Origin: Niastella sp.
Lineage (GTDB): Bacteria > Bacteroidota > Bacteroidia > Chitinophagales > Chitinophagaceae
Assembly: GCA_021154515.1 (NCBI GenBank)
Contig: JAJKIL010000432.1
Location: 1-20,244, forward strand
Reading direction: 5' to 3'
DNA length: 20,244 bases
The translations under genes were made by a program, and so were the position numbers. Each line of letters begins with the position of its first letter. Within the stretch, counting starts at the first letter, position 1. Below the pieces are notes generated by a model. It had not been told where the DNA came from, made no database searches, and saw only the letters and a list, made by a program, of their open reading frames with translations. Below are positions 7,249 to 14,857 of this stretch, one piece after another.

Positions 7249-8982
7249 TTATTTCAAACCCATGTCGCTGATAATGCCCTGGATTTTCTTATCAAGGTCG
7301 CCTTTTACCTGGATGGAATCAAACTCGGCAGCGCTTTTAATAGACGTATTTACGCTGAAATAGAATTTGATCTTGGGCTCTGTACCGCTGGGACGGGCAG
7401 AGATCTTGCTGCCATCGGCCAGGATAAATTGCAATACGTTCGACACTGGCAGGGTAATGGCCCACTCCTCACCGGTTTGCAGGTTCTTGCCTTTGCGCAA
7501 TTCATAATCGAGCAGCTGCACCACCGGAGAACCGTTGATAGTTGATGGCGGGTTATTCCGGTAGCCATCCATCATTTCGGCAATTTCCTTTTGGCCGTTC
7601 ATGCCCTTTTTGGTGATAGAGATCAAATGTTCTTTATAATAACCGTATTGTACATACAGATCGATCAGTTTTTCGAACAGGGTTCTGCCCTTGTCTTTTT
7701 CGTAGGCTACCATTTCGCACAACAGGGCTACGGCAGATACTGCGTCCTTATCGCGTAATTGACTACCGATCATTAATCCATAGCTTTCTTCCCCACCCAC
7801 AATGTAATTTTCACTGGCTTCTTTTTCCTTGATCAGTTCGGCGATCCATTTAAAACCAGTCAATACATTATAGCATTTTACATTATTATCTGCCGCAATG
7901 CGGTCGATCATGTCCGTGGTTACAATGGTCTTGCACACAAAATCGTTCTTTTGGGCAATGCCTTTGGCCTTACGGGCTTCAATGATATAGTTAAAGGCCA
8001 GTACGGCGGTTTGGTTGCCATTCATCAACATCCAGTTGCCCTGTTTGTCTTTAATGGCAATACCAACGCGGTCCGCATCGGGATCGGTTCCCAGTAAAAT
8101 ATCGGCATCCAGTTCCTTTGCTTTTTTCAAGCCAATGCTCATGGCCTCGCTTTCCTCAGGATTGGGGTAAACTACCGTAGGGAAATTACCATCGGGTTTA
8201 GCCTGTTCTTCTACAATATGCACATTGGTAAAACCAAAGCGCTGCAACACTTCGGGCACCAGCATAATACCGGTACCATGTATGGGCGTATAAACGATCT
8301 TCAGGTCGCGCTGACGGGTGATCACCTCTGGGTAAACGCTCAGGCTTTTCACCATGTCGATATACCGGTTGTCCATATCCTTGCCAATGATGGAAATATT
8401 GGCTTCGCCCCCACTCCATTTCACCTCATCTACAGATGCAATGGCTTCTACTTCTTTTATGACGTTTTTGTCGTGCGGCGGCACCAGTTGGCCACCATCA
8501 TTCCAGTATGCTTTGTAACCGTTGTATTCTTTTGGATTATGCGATGCGGTACAAACCACGCCACCCTGGCAACCCAACTGGCGAATAGTAAAGCTTAATT
8601 CGGGGGTGGGGCGCAAGGCTTCAAACAAAAATACCTTGATGCCGTTGGCGGCCATTACATTGGCAGTGATCTCTGCAAACTGGCGGCTGTTGTTACGGCT
8701 GTCGTGTGCAATAGCAATGCGAATTACGCCACCGGGGTAGGTTTTATTCAAATAGTTGGCAAAGCCCTGGGTGGCCATGCCAACCGTGTATTTGTTAATG
8801 CGATTTGTTCCTATACCCATAATACCACGCAAGCCCCCTGTACCAAATTCCAGGTTGCGGTAAAAGGCATCGGCCAGCTCTGTGGGATTCTCTTTTTCAA
8901 GCCGGGCAATCTCCTGTTTGGCAGCATCGTCATAATTCCCGTCTTTCCAAACCTGAACGCGCTGCATAATTGCATCATCCAT
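7249..8982 (-). CDS. Phosphoglucomutase / phosphomannomutase (alpha-D-phosphohexomutase)
   Basis: Interconverts the 1- and 6-phosphates of glucose (and possibly mannose or pentose phosphates) through a phosphoserine. I place the start at the ATG 8980-8982, giving 577 residues, because it is followed by MDDAIMQRVQVWKDG, the normal N-terminus. The frame extends 35 codons further upstream to 9087, but that extension is Asn- and Phe-rich and unlike the family. Motifs in order (short numbering): active-site TASHNP with Ser147, metal-binding DPDADR (300-305), sugar-binding GGEESYG (396-402) and phosphate-binding RPSGTEP (530-536). Length and motifs fit the larger PGM2/PgcA-type group. It lies 105 nt below a phosphoribosyltransferase gene on the same strand. 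All catalytic motifs are intact; substrate range is not determined. Confidence 0.94.
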   Translation of the reverse strand: MDDAIMQRVQVWKDGNYDDAAKQEIARLEKENPTELADAFYRNLEFGTGGLRGIMGIGTNRINKYTVGMATQGFANYLNKTYPGGVIRIAIAHDSRNNSRQFAEITANVMAANGIKVFLFEALRPTPELSFTIRQLGCQGGVVCTASHNPKEYNGYKAYWNDGGQLVPPHDKNVIKEVEAIASVDEVKWSGGEANISIIGKDMDNRYIDMVKSLSVYPEVITRQRDLKIVYTPIHGTGIMLVPEVLQRFGFTNVHIVEEQAKPDGNFPTVVYPNPEESEAMSIGLKKAKELDADILLGTDPDADRVGIAIKDKQGNWMLMNGNQTAVLAFNYIIEARKAKGIAQKNDFVCKTIVTTDMIDRIAADNNVKCYNVLTGFKWIAELIKEKEASENYIVGGEESYGLMIGSQLRDKDAVSAVALLCEMVAYEKDKGRTLFEKLIDLYVQYGYYKEHLISITKKGMNGQKEIAEMMDGYRNNPPSTINGSPVVQLLDYELRKGKNLQTGEEWAITLPVSNVLQFILADGSKISARPSGTEPKIKFYFSVNTSIKSAAEFDSIQVKGDLDKKIQGIISDMGLK

Positions 8983-9087
8983 AGTACTCAAATTGAGGTT
9001 TTTATTGAAATTTGAAGATATATAATTTATCGATTTGATGCTGTTATCATTCAAAAAGCATACCCCGTGAAACAGCAGGAAAACCAA

Positions 9088-9585
9088 CTATTCCATATAA
9101 GCACCTTTAATCGCTTCCCCTTCCACCTCAACGAATATATGTTCCTGCAGCGTGGTGGCTACTGACAAACCCACATAATCCGTGTTAACGGGATAAGCTT
9201 TGTGCGTGCGTTCAACCAGTGCCAGGGTCTGGATCTTTTTAGGCAGGTAGGCCAGAAAAGGCTTGATGGCGTATAACATGGTGCGGCCGCTGTTGGCCAC
9301 ATCATCCACTACAATGATCACCTTATCGGTAAAATCTGTTTCCCCGCTCAGTTTTATATCGTGCGGCGCTTTTTTATCGAGGGCGATCTCGATATTCCAG
9401 ATCTTGATATTGCTATTAATTGAATGTAACAGTTGCTCTATGTTGCGGGCTATTACGCTGCCATTTTCGCGAATACCGGCGAGAATGATCTCTTTTTCTT
9501 CGAGGTTGTTTTCTACGATCTCATAGGCCATCCGTTGCAATTTCCGGGCTACTGCTTCCTTATCAAGGATATAATTACGCGACAT
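9088..9585 (-). CDS. PRPP-dependent phosphoribosyltransferase (PyrR/UPRT-like)
   Basis: A 165-residue type I phosphoribosyltransferase. The PRPP-binding loop is VIIVVDDVANSGRTMLYA (about 89-106), with the two Asp and the SGRT phosphate clamp. The flexible-loop and hood regions contain GIRENGSVIARNI and VERTHKAYPVNTDYVGLSVATTL, which resemble PyrR, the pyrimidine regulator with uracil phosphoribosyltransferase activity. Start at the ATG 9583-9585: the frame runs 14 codons further, but TAGATTTG, a perfect -7 box, lies at 9598-9605 inside that extension, so the longer form would not be fully transcribed. It could be PyrR or a general purine/pyrimidine PRTase; neither an attenuator nor pyr genes are in view, so no symbol is given. 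Confidence 0.85.
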   Translation of the reverse strand: MSRNYILDKEAVARKLQRMAYEIVENNLEEKEIILAGIRENGSVIARNIEQLLHSINSNIKIWNIEIALDKKAPHDIKLSGETDFTDKVIIVVDDVANSGRTMLYAIKPFLAYLPKKIQTLALVERTHKAYPVNTDYVGLSVATTLQEHIFVEVEGEAIKGAYME

Positions 9586-9597
9586 GAATTTTTTGGC

Positions 9598-9629
9598 CAA
9601 ATCTATTGAAAAGCAGGCAAAGGGCAAAA
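9598..9629 (-). promoter_or_regulatory. Promoter of the phosphoribosyltransferase gene
   Basis: On the minus strand TTTTG (9625-9629) precedes TAGATTTG (9598-9605) by 19 nt, both exact Bacteroidota consensus elements. The -7 box is 12 nt from the chosen ATG. The -33 element belongs to the second unit (GGCAAAA) of the heptad array at 9616-9692, so the array takes part in this promoter. Confidence 0.7.
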
Positions 9630-9692
9630 GGCAGCGGGCATAGATGAATACAATTCGTGAACCGGCAATCGGCAGTCGGCCTCCGCCCCCTG
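9616..9692. repeat. Heptad-phased intergenic array, 11 units
   Basis: Four clear units GGCAAAG, GGCAAAA, GGCAGCG, GGCATAG (9616-9643) are followed, in the same 7-nt register after two poor units, by TGAACCG (9658), GCAATCG (9665), GCAGTCG (9672) and GCCTCCG (9679). The array passes directly into the octad array that begins at 9691. Together the two fill most of the 159-nt space between divergent genes. Confidence 0.72.
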
Positions 9693-9738
9693 CATCAACA
9701 AGTTAACTTATCAACTTTTCAACTAGTTAACTTATCTT
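9691..9738. repeat. Octad-phased array, consensus near CTNGTYAA, 6 units
   Basis: Six 8-nt units in one register: TGCATCAA, CAAGTTAA (9699), CTTATCAA (9707), CTTTTCAA (9715), CTAGTTAA (9723) and a last partial CTTATCTT. Four of the six end TYAA preceded by a variable base pair. The array ends 6 nt before the ATG of the Fe-S protein. A -7-like TATCTTAG (9733-9740) overlaps its last unit. The same unit type recurs at 12173-12212 and 12989-13044. Confidence 0.75.
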
Positions 9739-9744
9739 AGCCCC

Positions 9745-11061
9745 ATGTCATATATACCACAAATACTATTCATCATCATTTCGGCGGTAGCCATATGGTT
9801 TTTTAGTAAAAAGATAATGACTATACGCCGCAACATTCTTTTGGGTAAGGATGCTGACTTTAGCGACCGTACCGGCGACCGGTGGCGCAATGTATTGCTG
9901 CTGGCGTTCGGACAAAAAAAGATGTTTCGCAATCCCCTGGTGGCTGGGATGCATTTTTTTATCTATGCCGGCTTCATCATCATTAACATTGAGGTGCTGG
10001 AGATCGTTATAGATGGCGTATTCGGTACTCATCGCATTTTTTCCGGAGTTGGTGTCGTATATCCATACCTGATCAATGCGTTTGAATTTCTGGCCTTAAC
10101 GGTGCTGGTGGGTTGTGTTATATTCCTTTTAAGAAGAAATGTGGTAAAGGTAAAACGCCTCGCCAGTCCCGACCTGAATGGCTGGCCGCGTAGCGATGCC
10201 AATTATATTCTCATTACCGAGATAGTGCTGATGTCGCTTTTTCTCACCATGAATTCGGCCGATACGCTGTTACAGCAACGTGGCTATGGGCATTACGGAG
10301 AACATGTGACCGGTAATTTTGCATTCTCTTCCCTGCTGCATCCTTTACTGGGCGGCTTAAGTGATGATGCCCTGGTTGGTATTGAAAGAACCTGCTGGTG
10401 GTTGCATATTCTGGGCATCTTTGCTTTTTTGAATTACATCCCATTCAGCAAACATCTGCATATATTACTGGCGTTTCCCAATGCGTATTTTACCCGGCTG
10501 CAGCCGATGGGTAAAATGAGTAATATGCCGGCTATACAAAACGAAGTGCTGTATGCCATGCAGCCCGAACTGGCGCCGGCCAATGCTACGCCTCCGGACA
10601 AATTTGGCGCAAAAGACGTTCCTGACCTAAGCTGGCGCAATGTGCTCGATGCCTATTCCTGTACGGAATGTGGCCGGTGCAGTGCGGCTTGTCCTGCCAC
10701 TATAACCGGTAAAAAGTTATCGCCCCGTAAGATCATGATGGCTACCCGCGACCGCGCTGAAGATATTGGTAAGAATATAGATCAGAACGGGGAGTTTAAA
10801 GATGATGGTAAAACGCTGCTGCACGATTATATTTCGGTTGAAGAATTACGCGCCTGCACTACCTGCAATAGTTGTGTACAGGAATGCCCGGTAAGCATCA
10901 GCCCGTTGGAGATTATCCTCGAATTACGTCGTTCGCTTATTATGGAAGAAAGCAATGCCCCGCAGGAATGGAACGCCATGTTCAGTAACGTGGAAAACAA
11001 CTTTGCCCCCTGGAAGTTTAGTCCGGATGACAGGGATAAATGGATAGCTGAAATGAGTTAA
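9745..11061 (+). CDS. Membrane-anchored 4Fe-4S dicluster oxidoreductase subunit
   Basis: A 438-residue protein. The first half has about five membrane segments (about 3-21, 67-90, 107-129, 153-170, 217-244) in a layout like the NarI/DsrM-type membrane subunit. His70, His199, His221 and His237/239 could be haem or quinone-site ligands. The second half holds two CxxCxxCxxxCP motifs: CTECGRCSAACP (Cys306, 309, 312, 316) and CTTCNSCVQECP (Cys371, 374, 377, 381), each able to hold a 4Fe-4S cluster. It probably passes electrons between the quinone pool and a soluble partner. Related genes in Bacteroidota are commonly followed by a second Fe-S protein with a CCG (HdrB/GlpC-type) domain. Here a terminator and a convergent gene follow at once, so the partner is elsewhere or absent. 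Confidence 0.83.
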   Translation: MSYIPQILFIIISAVAIWFFSKKIMTIRRNILLGKDADFSDRTGDRWRNVLLLAFGQKKMFRNPLVAGMHFFIYAGFIIINIEVLEIVIDGVFGTHRIFSGVGVVYPYLINAFEFLALTVLVGCVIFLLRRNVVKVKRLASPDLNGWPRSDANYILITEIVLMSLFLTMNSADTLLQQRGYGHYGEHVTGNFAFSSLLHPLLGGLSDDALVGIERTCWWLHILGIFAFLNYIPFSKHLHILLAFPNAYFTRLQPMGKMSNMPAIQNEVLYAMQPELAPANATPPDKFGAKDVPDLSWRNVLDAYSCTECGRCSAACPATITGKKLSPRKIMMATRDRAEDIGKNIDQNGEFKDDGKTLLHDYISVEELRACTTCNSCVQECPVSISPLEIILELRRSLIMEESNAPQEWNAMFSNVENNFAPWKFSPDDRDKWIAEMS

Positions 11062-11065
11062 ATAA

Positions 11066-11093
11066 AAAGCCTCCCGATAAATCAGGAGGCTTT
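11066..11093. terminator. Intrinsic terminator between convergent genes
   Basis: AAAGCCTCC (11066-11074) and GGAGGCTTT (11085-11093) form a 9-bp stem with a 10-nt loop, 5 nt after the Fe-S gene stop. Read on the minus strand the stem is followed by TTATTT, a better U-tract than on the plus strand, so it probably also ends the lipoprotein transcript. Confidence 0.85.
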
Positions 11094-11136
11094 CGCTTAA
11101 CAAACACTATTATTGAGGGACTAAGAAGCGTACTTG

Positions 11137-11988
11137 TTAGAATAAGGTGATATCATACGATAAACCGGCAACTGAAACACTGGCGTTAGCGTCGCAACCA
11201 GTGTTGCCATAATCGAGCGTCCAGGCTGCACCACCGGTTGGTGTTAATTCAATTTTACCGCTTTCAAAGAAAGCGCAGGACATTTTACGAACCAGTGGTT
11301 GTGTAATGCTGATGGTATATGTAGCGCCGGCGGCAGTAGTTCCATTGGCAGTACCGGTTATTGAATAGGCATCATCCAATATATTCAGGGGTGTAGTGGC
11401 GCCGGCAGTCCATTCGCGGAAACGGGTAGAGTTCCAGGTTATAGTTCCGCCGTTGGCTTTTACAATAGAACCTTTTACTTCAATTTTGTAAACCAGGTTG
11501 CCCGCTGTGTTCAGACCCAGATTGGTGGTCGTGTGCGTTCCCATTATCTGGTTGTTGTTTACAAAGTAGTTTTCAAAACCAATGGTGATTACCGTATTGG
11601 CATCGCGGTATCTGCCCATCCAGGTAGCAATGATCTTACCTCTGCGTTTTCTGCCATCGGGACAACTACAATCTGTGGCGCCGAAATCGATGGTGATCTT
11701 GCGGGGTGTGCTCGTAGAATCCACTACTACTGTTGCACAGCCGCCCAAAACATCTTCAATACGGGCAACATTTTGGCCAGTTTCAGTTCTGAAGGTAAAA
11801 TTAGCGCCAAGTGCGGCTGAAGCATCTACCATATTGGTGGCATCGTTGTAATTGCTTTCAGCCATGGTATTATCCTGTGCAGCAGTGACATCGGTGGCGG
11901 CATTTTTTGCCTCTTTTTTACAGGCTATAAAAGTGGTAACTAAGCAACAGGCTACTAAGCCGAGGAAAATGGATCGTCTTTTTTGCAT
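11137..11988 (-). CDS. Putative lipoprotein of unknown function
   Basis: 283 residues. The N-terminus MQKRRSIFLGLVACCLVTTFIAC is a basic-hydrophobic signal ending at Cys23, followed by KK. The lipobox (FIAC) is loose, as is common in Bacteroidota, and the residues after the cysteine (KKEAKNA) are charged. The mature part is rich in Thr, Asn, Gly and Ala with alternating hydrophobics, consistent with a beta-sandwich or barrel-like fold; it has two Cys-rich spots (CSCPDGRKRRGK near 108-119 and CAFFESGKIELTP). I do not recognise a characterised family. It stands alone between two terminators, convergent with the Fe-S gene, in a single-gene unit. Likely location is the periplasmic face of the outer or inner membrane; function unknown. 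Confidence 0.75.
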   Translation of the reverse strand: MQKRRSIFLGLVACCLVTTFIACKKEAKNAATDVTAAQDNTMAESNYNDATNMVDASAALGANFTFRTETGQNVARIEDVLGGCATVVVDSTSTPRKITIDFGATDCSCPDGRKRRGKIIATWMGRYRDANTVITIGFENYFVNNNQIMGTHTTTNLGLNTAGNLVYKIEVKGSIVKANGGTITWNSTRFREWTAGATTPLNILDDAYSITGTANGTTAAGATYTISITQPLVRKMSCAFFESGKIELTPTGGAAWTLDYGNTGCDANASVSVAGLSYDITLF

Positions 11989-12122
11989 GGGGTATGTTTT
12001 AAAGGTCCGGTCTCTGACTTATAACCGGGTGCGAGGTTTAAAACGCATAGAGCTTTTATTTGGTGTGTTTGTTGGTAGGAAAAATATTTATTAAATGTAA
12101 GTTATTGATTATGACTAAAAAC

Positions 12123-12151
12123 AAAGGCACCTCGATTATCGGGATGCCTTT
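12123..12151 (-). terminator. Intrinsic terminator of the LysE-type gene
   Basis: AAAGGCA (12123-12129) and TGCCTTT (12145-12151) pair, with further partial pairing of CCTCGAT with ATCGGGA inside (G-U pairs allowed). On the minus strand the stem is followed by GTTTTTAG. It lies about 40 nt below the LysE-type stop codon, beyond the octad array. Confidence 0.75.
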
Positions 12152-12172
12152 AAATATTTGTATTGCTTGTAT

Positions 12173-12212
12173 TGTATTAACTGGTTAACTCGTCAACTTG
12201 TTAACTGGTCAA
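12173..12212. repeat. Octad-phased array overlapping the 3' end of the LysE-type gene
   Basis: Units CTGGTTAA (12181), CTCGTCAA (12189), CTTGTTAA (12197) and CTGGTCAA (12205) are four consecutive matches to CTNGTYAA with TTAA and TCAA alternating; TGTATTAA (12173) is a weaker fifth. The last two and part of the third code for the end of the exporter (minus-strand VDQLTS and the TGA stop at 12193-12195). Confidence 0.82.
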
Positions 12213-12858
12213 CTTCCTTCTCTTTTTGGGTCTTCTTCCTGTTATAAAGAATCTTCCAACTCATTATTACAGCAGTTAAGGCAAACACGCCGCCGATTAT
12301 CCAGCTAATCATACCCTGTTTCGCGTTTAAACGGTTTACAATGAGTTGTCCGCCGAAAATAAAGATAGCATTGCCCAGAAAGGTGCCGAGGCCAATACCG
12401 GCGATATAAGCATTATACACATCGTTACGGGGAACCAGGATCTTTTTTGTATAGAGGGCCGTGCTCCAGCCAAACCAGAAGGGGATTTGGGCCGGGTTAA
12501 TGGCGCTCATGGCCATGCCCAACCAAAAGCGTGGGATGGTTTTGGAAAGAATGATGTTCTTTTTCACATGTGGACTGGCAGCAGCCATAAAATTCGTTAC
12601 GGCCAGGGCCACTATTATCAGCACAGTAAACCATTGCAGCCAGCGGAATAAGCGTTCCTGTTTTTGCACCCAGTCCATAGCCACCAGGGAAATACGCACA
12701 TAAATGATCTCCACCAGCAGGGCGCCGAGGGAGAAATACAGGGCGGGCCGAATGCCATCACTGACCGAGATCTGCATGGCCGCCACGTTCAGCGTTCCCA
12801 GCGGTAAAGTACCGAGGAAGCTGATAAACATGCCGGTGAAGAATATTCGTAGATGCAA
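12193..12858 (-). CDS. LysE-family transporter (amino-acid exporter-like)
   Basis: A 221-residue membrane protein with about six hydrophobic segments. The family sign at the N-terminus is the GxxxSxxGTLPLGTLNVAAMQ segment (about 9-29, the usual SLPxGPxN position). The later MAMSAINPAQIPFWFGW (about 114-130) matches the conserved NP motif of the LysE/RhtB superfamily. Such proteins export amino acids or small metabolites. The full-length start is TTG at 12856-12858, with a stop (TAA) two codons upstream; the first ATG is at residue 10 (12829-12831) and would shorten the first membrane segment, so I prefer TTG. The C-terminus is charged (NRKKTQKEKEVDQLTS), and its last codons are made of an octad repeat. 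Substrate unknown. Confidence 0.82.
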   Translation of the reverse strand: MHLRIFFTGMFISFLGTLPLGTLNVAAMQISVSDGIRPALYFSLGALLVEIIYVRISLVAMDWVQKQERLFRWLQWFTVLIIVALAVTNFMAAASPHVKKNIILSKTIPRFWLGMAMSAINPAQIPFWFGWSTALYTKKILVPRNDVYNAYIAGIGLGTFLGNAIFIFGGQLIVNRLNAKQGMISWIIGGVFALTAVIMSWKILYNRKKTQKEKEVDQLTS

Positions 12859-12887
12859 TTCTTATGTTGCTTATTTGATGAATAGCG

Positions 12888-12985
12888 AATCTTTAATTTT
12901 CAAGTTCCAAGGCAGAAGGCAGAGATGGCTCGCGAGAATGTAACATTCCTCATTATTTTCAATTCTCATTCCTTTCATCTCTCAA
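12888..12985. repeat. Weak heptad-phased array upstream of the LysE-type gene
   Basis: The stretch reads in a 7-nt register with AAGTTCC (12902), AAGGCAG twice (12909, 12916), CATTCCT and CATTATT (12944, 12951), CTCATTC (12965), CTTTCAT (12972) and CTCTCAA (12979). Purine-led units stand on the left and pyrimidine-rich ones on the right, as in the other inverted arrays, but conservation is lower and the middle units do not match. It joins the octad array that follows. This call is less certain than those at 3605, 5138 and 17813. Confidence 0.45.
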
Positions 12986-12988
12986 CCC

Positions 12989-13044
12989 TTTATCAACTCT
13001 TTAACACGTTAACGTGTCAACTAGTTAACTCGTCAACTGGTTAA
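12989..13044. repeat. Octad-phased array, 7 consecutive units
   Basis: Seven uninterrupted 8-nt units ending TTAA or TCAA: TTTATCAA, CTCTTTAA, CACGTTAA, CGTGTCAA, CTAGTTAA, CTCGTCAA, CTGGTTAA, the longest of the three octad arrays. It stops 20 nt before the stop codon of the ATP-grasp gene. With the weak heptads at 12888-12985 it fills most of the 206-nt gap between the LysE-type and ATP-grasp genes. It contains several short palindromes (GTTAAC, ACACGTTAACGTGT around 13004-13017) that could extrude a small hairpin. Confidence 0.85.
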
Positions 13045-13064
13045 CTCATTTCTGCCGTCTGCCC

Positions 13065-14129
13065 TTACTCTGTCATGGCATCCAACTTCCTTGCAAAAAC
13101 CCTGGCTTCTCTAAACATAGAGATCCCTTCCCGAAAGCTAAGATAACGATGTCCTTTTTTATGATTGATACGGCTGATGCGAAAAAGTAGAAACCAATGC
13201 CTGATGATCTCTTTCCAGGCAAAGAATAAGGAATGACGCGGGTCGTAAATATGTGTCGGTTCCGACCCTGCCCCATTCACTTCAATGATGGAAAAATTCT
13301 TGCCCTGCTTCAATGCTTCCCAGCTTTCAAACCTTATATCCAGGCGGCCAAAGTAAAAACCCGGGATCTGTTTACAAATATCATCAATGACCTTTGTAAG
13401 GGCTTCATCGGCCAGGTGACTGGCATCGGTAAATTTGGAACCGCGGGCATGGTTGCCAAACGGGGATACGATCATTTTTTCGCCCGCTGGCAATACCTGG
13501 TTCAGCCGGTCGCTATGGATCTTTTTCAAACTGTCCAGGTACATCAGGGCTCGTTTATCTTTTTGTAATAATTGCAACATGGAATGCCGGCCATCGCCCG
13601 TTACCGATAAAAATTCTTTGTATACAATACCCGTGATGGCGCCGGTTGCCTGGTTGGGATTTCGCACATAAAAAATGCCGGCCTCGCATTTCCAGGGAAC
13701 AAACTCCTGGATGTGAAAATCGAGATAGGCTGTATGGGAATAGGCTAAAACATCCTGTTCGTTACGTAATACTTTTATGCCCCGGCCCCGGGCACCGATA
13801 TTGGGTTTGCCAATAAGCGGGTATTGTAAGCCGGCCCGTTGCAGTTCGCGCAACACGATATTGCCATTGGTGGGAATGGAAAAGAAAACGGTTGGCGGAT
13901 GATGTTGCGGTGGAATAATGGGGATGATGTCTTTTTTGCTTTCGCACAAAAAGCCACCGTTCTTGATGGTGGGGTTACTGGCGGCAAAGAAAAAGAACGA
14001 CCGCGCACGCAGGCACAACAGCACCCATACCGGGTAAATGCAAAAATATACACTTGCAAAGCTCCAGTATTCCCAGTTAAATAACTTTATAAAAAACGGT
14101 CGGTGCAGGATGCGTTGTATGCTGTTCAT
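13065..14129 (-). CDS. Membrane-anchored ATP-grasp domain protein
   Basis: 354 residues. A single hydrophobic segment (about 22-41) precedes an ATP-grasp ligase domain: FFFFAASNPTIKNGGFLCESK (about 45-65), YPLIGKPNIGARGRGIKV with ATP-binding Lys108 and a glycine loop (112-118), GRLDIRFES with Asp264, and IIEVNGAGSEPTHIYDP with Glu283 and Asn285 for Mg2+. ATP-grasp enzymes join a carboxylate to an amine or thiol through an acyl-phosphate. Relatives are often named D-alanine-D-alanine ligase-like, but the wall-synthesis enzymes lack this membrane anchor and no cell-wall genes are near, so that name is doubtful. Its ATG shares an ATGA with the stop of the NRDE gene, implying translational coupling. 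The substrate is unknown. Confidence 0.8.
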   Translation of the reverse strand: MNSIQRILHRPFFIKLFNWEYWSFASVYFCIYPVWVLLCLRARSFFFFAASNPTIKNGGFLCESKKDIIPIIPPQHHPPTVFFSIPTNGNIVLRELQRAGLQYPLIGKPNIGARGRGIKVLRNEQDVLAYSHTAYLDFHIQEFVPWKCEAGIFYVRNPNQATGAITGIVYKEFLSVTGDGRHSMLQLLQKDKRALMYLDSLKKIHSDRLNQVLPAGEKMIVSPFGNHARGSKFTDASHLADEALTKVIDDICKQIPGFYFGRLDIRFESWEALKQGKNFSIIEVNGAGSEPTHIYDPRHSLFFAWKEIIRHWFLLFRISRINHKKGHRYLSFREGISMFREARVFARKLDAMTE

Positions 14130-14857
14130 TCCCGGCTTGCCATTGATTTTTCAACTATTAATTGCTGCGTGAAGGTTTTGTTGTGCTGAAGATCAAGGTA
14201 ATGCATATGGGTACCTTCATCGGTAAGAACCAGTTGGGTTACGCTTACAGTGAACACCTGTCCGTTGCGATTCATGAGCAGGTCGTTGTGGGCATCCCCG
14301 TCGCCTGTAAACTGGTGAAAATGCAGCAGGTCGGCGGGGGCTGGTTCAGCATGCTGCTGCAACCATTTCCTGAACCAGCTATTTCTTTTCGCCACCACTG
14401 CTTCATCGTACAAGGTCACCGATGACCAGATGTGCGGTTCCGAATCATTCAGTTCGGTCACATGCTTTTTGGCGCCATCCCACCGGCATTCGAACAGCTG
14501 CCCTGTATTCCAGATAACGGCGGTGAAAGGTTCAATTTGTTGCAGGGTCATCAGTTTGAAACCCAATACCGGGTTAATAGAATCCAACAGATCGAGCAAT
14601 ACCAGGCCACGGCTTTTGCGATAAGGCGGCATTGGCTGATGGCGAACAAAACCTCCATTCAAAAAAACGATGGCATTGCCATTTTCATGGGCTGCTATCC
14701 AGGTGCCTCCGGCATCGCCATCCTTCGGAAATAATAACTTACCCGAGGGAAAGGGATACAGGGTTGGTGGAAAAGCACTGGAACGCCAATGCTTTTCATC
14801 GCGGTTGGATGTTATATAGATCTTATCCGCTGAACGGATAAATGTTACTGTGCACAT
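14126..14857 (-). CDS. NRDE (TANGO2-type) family protein
   Basis: A 243-residue protein of the NRDE/TANGO2 family. It opens with MCTVTFI, placing Cys2 where N-terminal-nucleophile hydrolases keep theirs, and the name-giving Asn-Arg-Asp-Glu is at 18-21 in ITSNRDEKH. GGTWIAAHENGNAIVFLNGG (about 50-69) is the other conserved block. Eukaryotic TANGO2 is linked to mitochondrial lipid and haem handling; bacterial members are poorly defined. The start overlaps the 3' end of the DinB gene by 13 nt, and the stop overlaps the ATP-grasp start by 4 nt, so the three are probably made together. No signal peptide; likely cytoplasmic. The family call is strong, the reaction unknown. Confidence 0.87.
   Translation of the reverse strand: MCTVTFIRSADKIYITSNRDEKHWRSSAFPPTLYPFPSGKLLFPKDGDAGGTWIAAHENGNAIVFLNGGFVRHQPMPPYRKSRGLVLLDLLDSINPVLGFKLMTLQQIEPFTAVIWNTGQLFECRWDGAKKHVTELNDSEPHIWSSVTLYDEAVVAKRNSWFRKWLQQHAEPAPADLLHFHQFTGDGDAHNDLLMNRNGQVFTVSVTQLVLTDEGTHMHYLDLQHNKTFTQQLIVEKSMASRE

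Noticed and set aside
8218..8598. 126-codon plus-strand frame opposite the phosphohexomutase
   Set aside because: Antisense shadow of a well-conserved coding region.
8983..9087. 35-codon N-terminal extension of the phosphohexomutase
   Set aside because: It is Asn/Phe-rich with no similarity to the family; the ATG at 8982 begins the normal N-terminus.
9586..9627. 14-codon N-terminal extension of the phosphoribosyltransferase
   Set aside because: It contains the -7 box TAGATTTG and part of the heptad array; the ATG at 9585 is the natural start.
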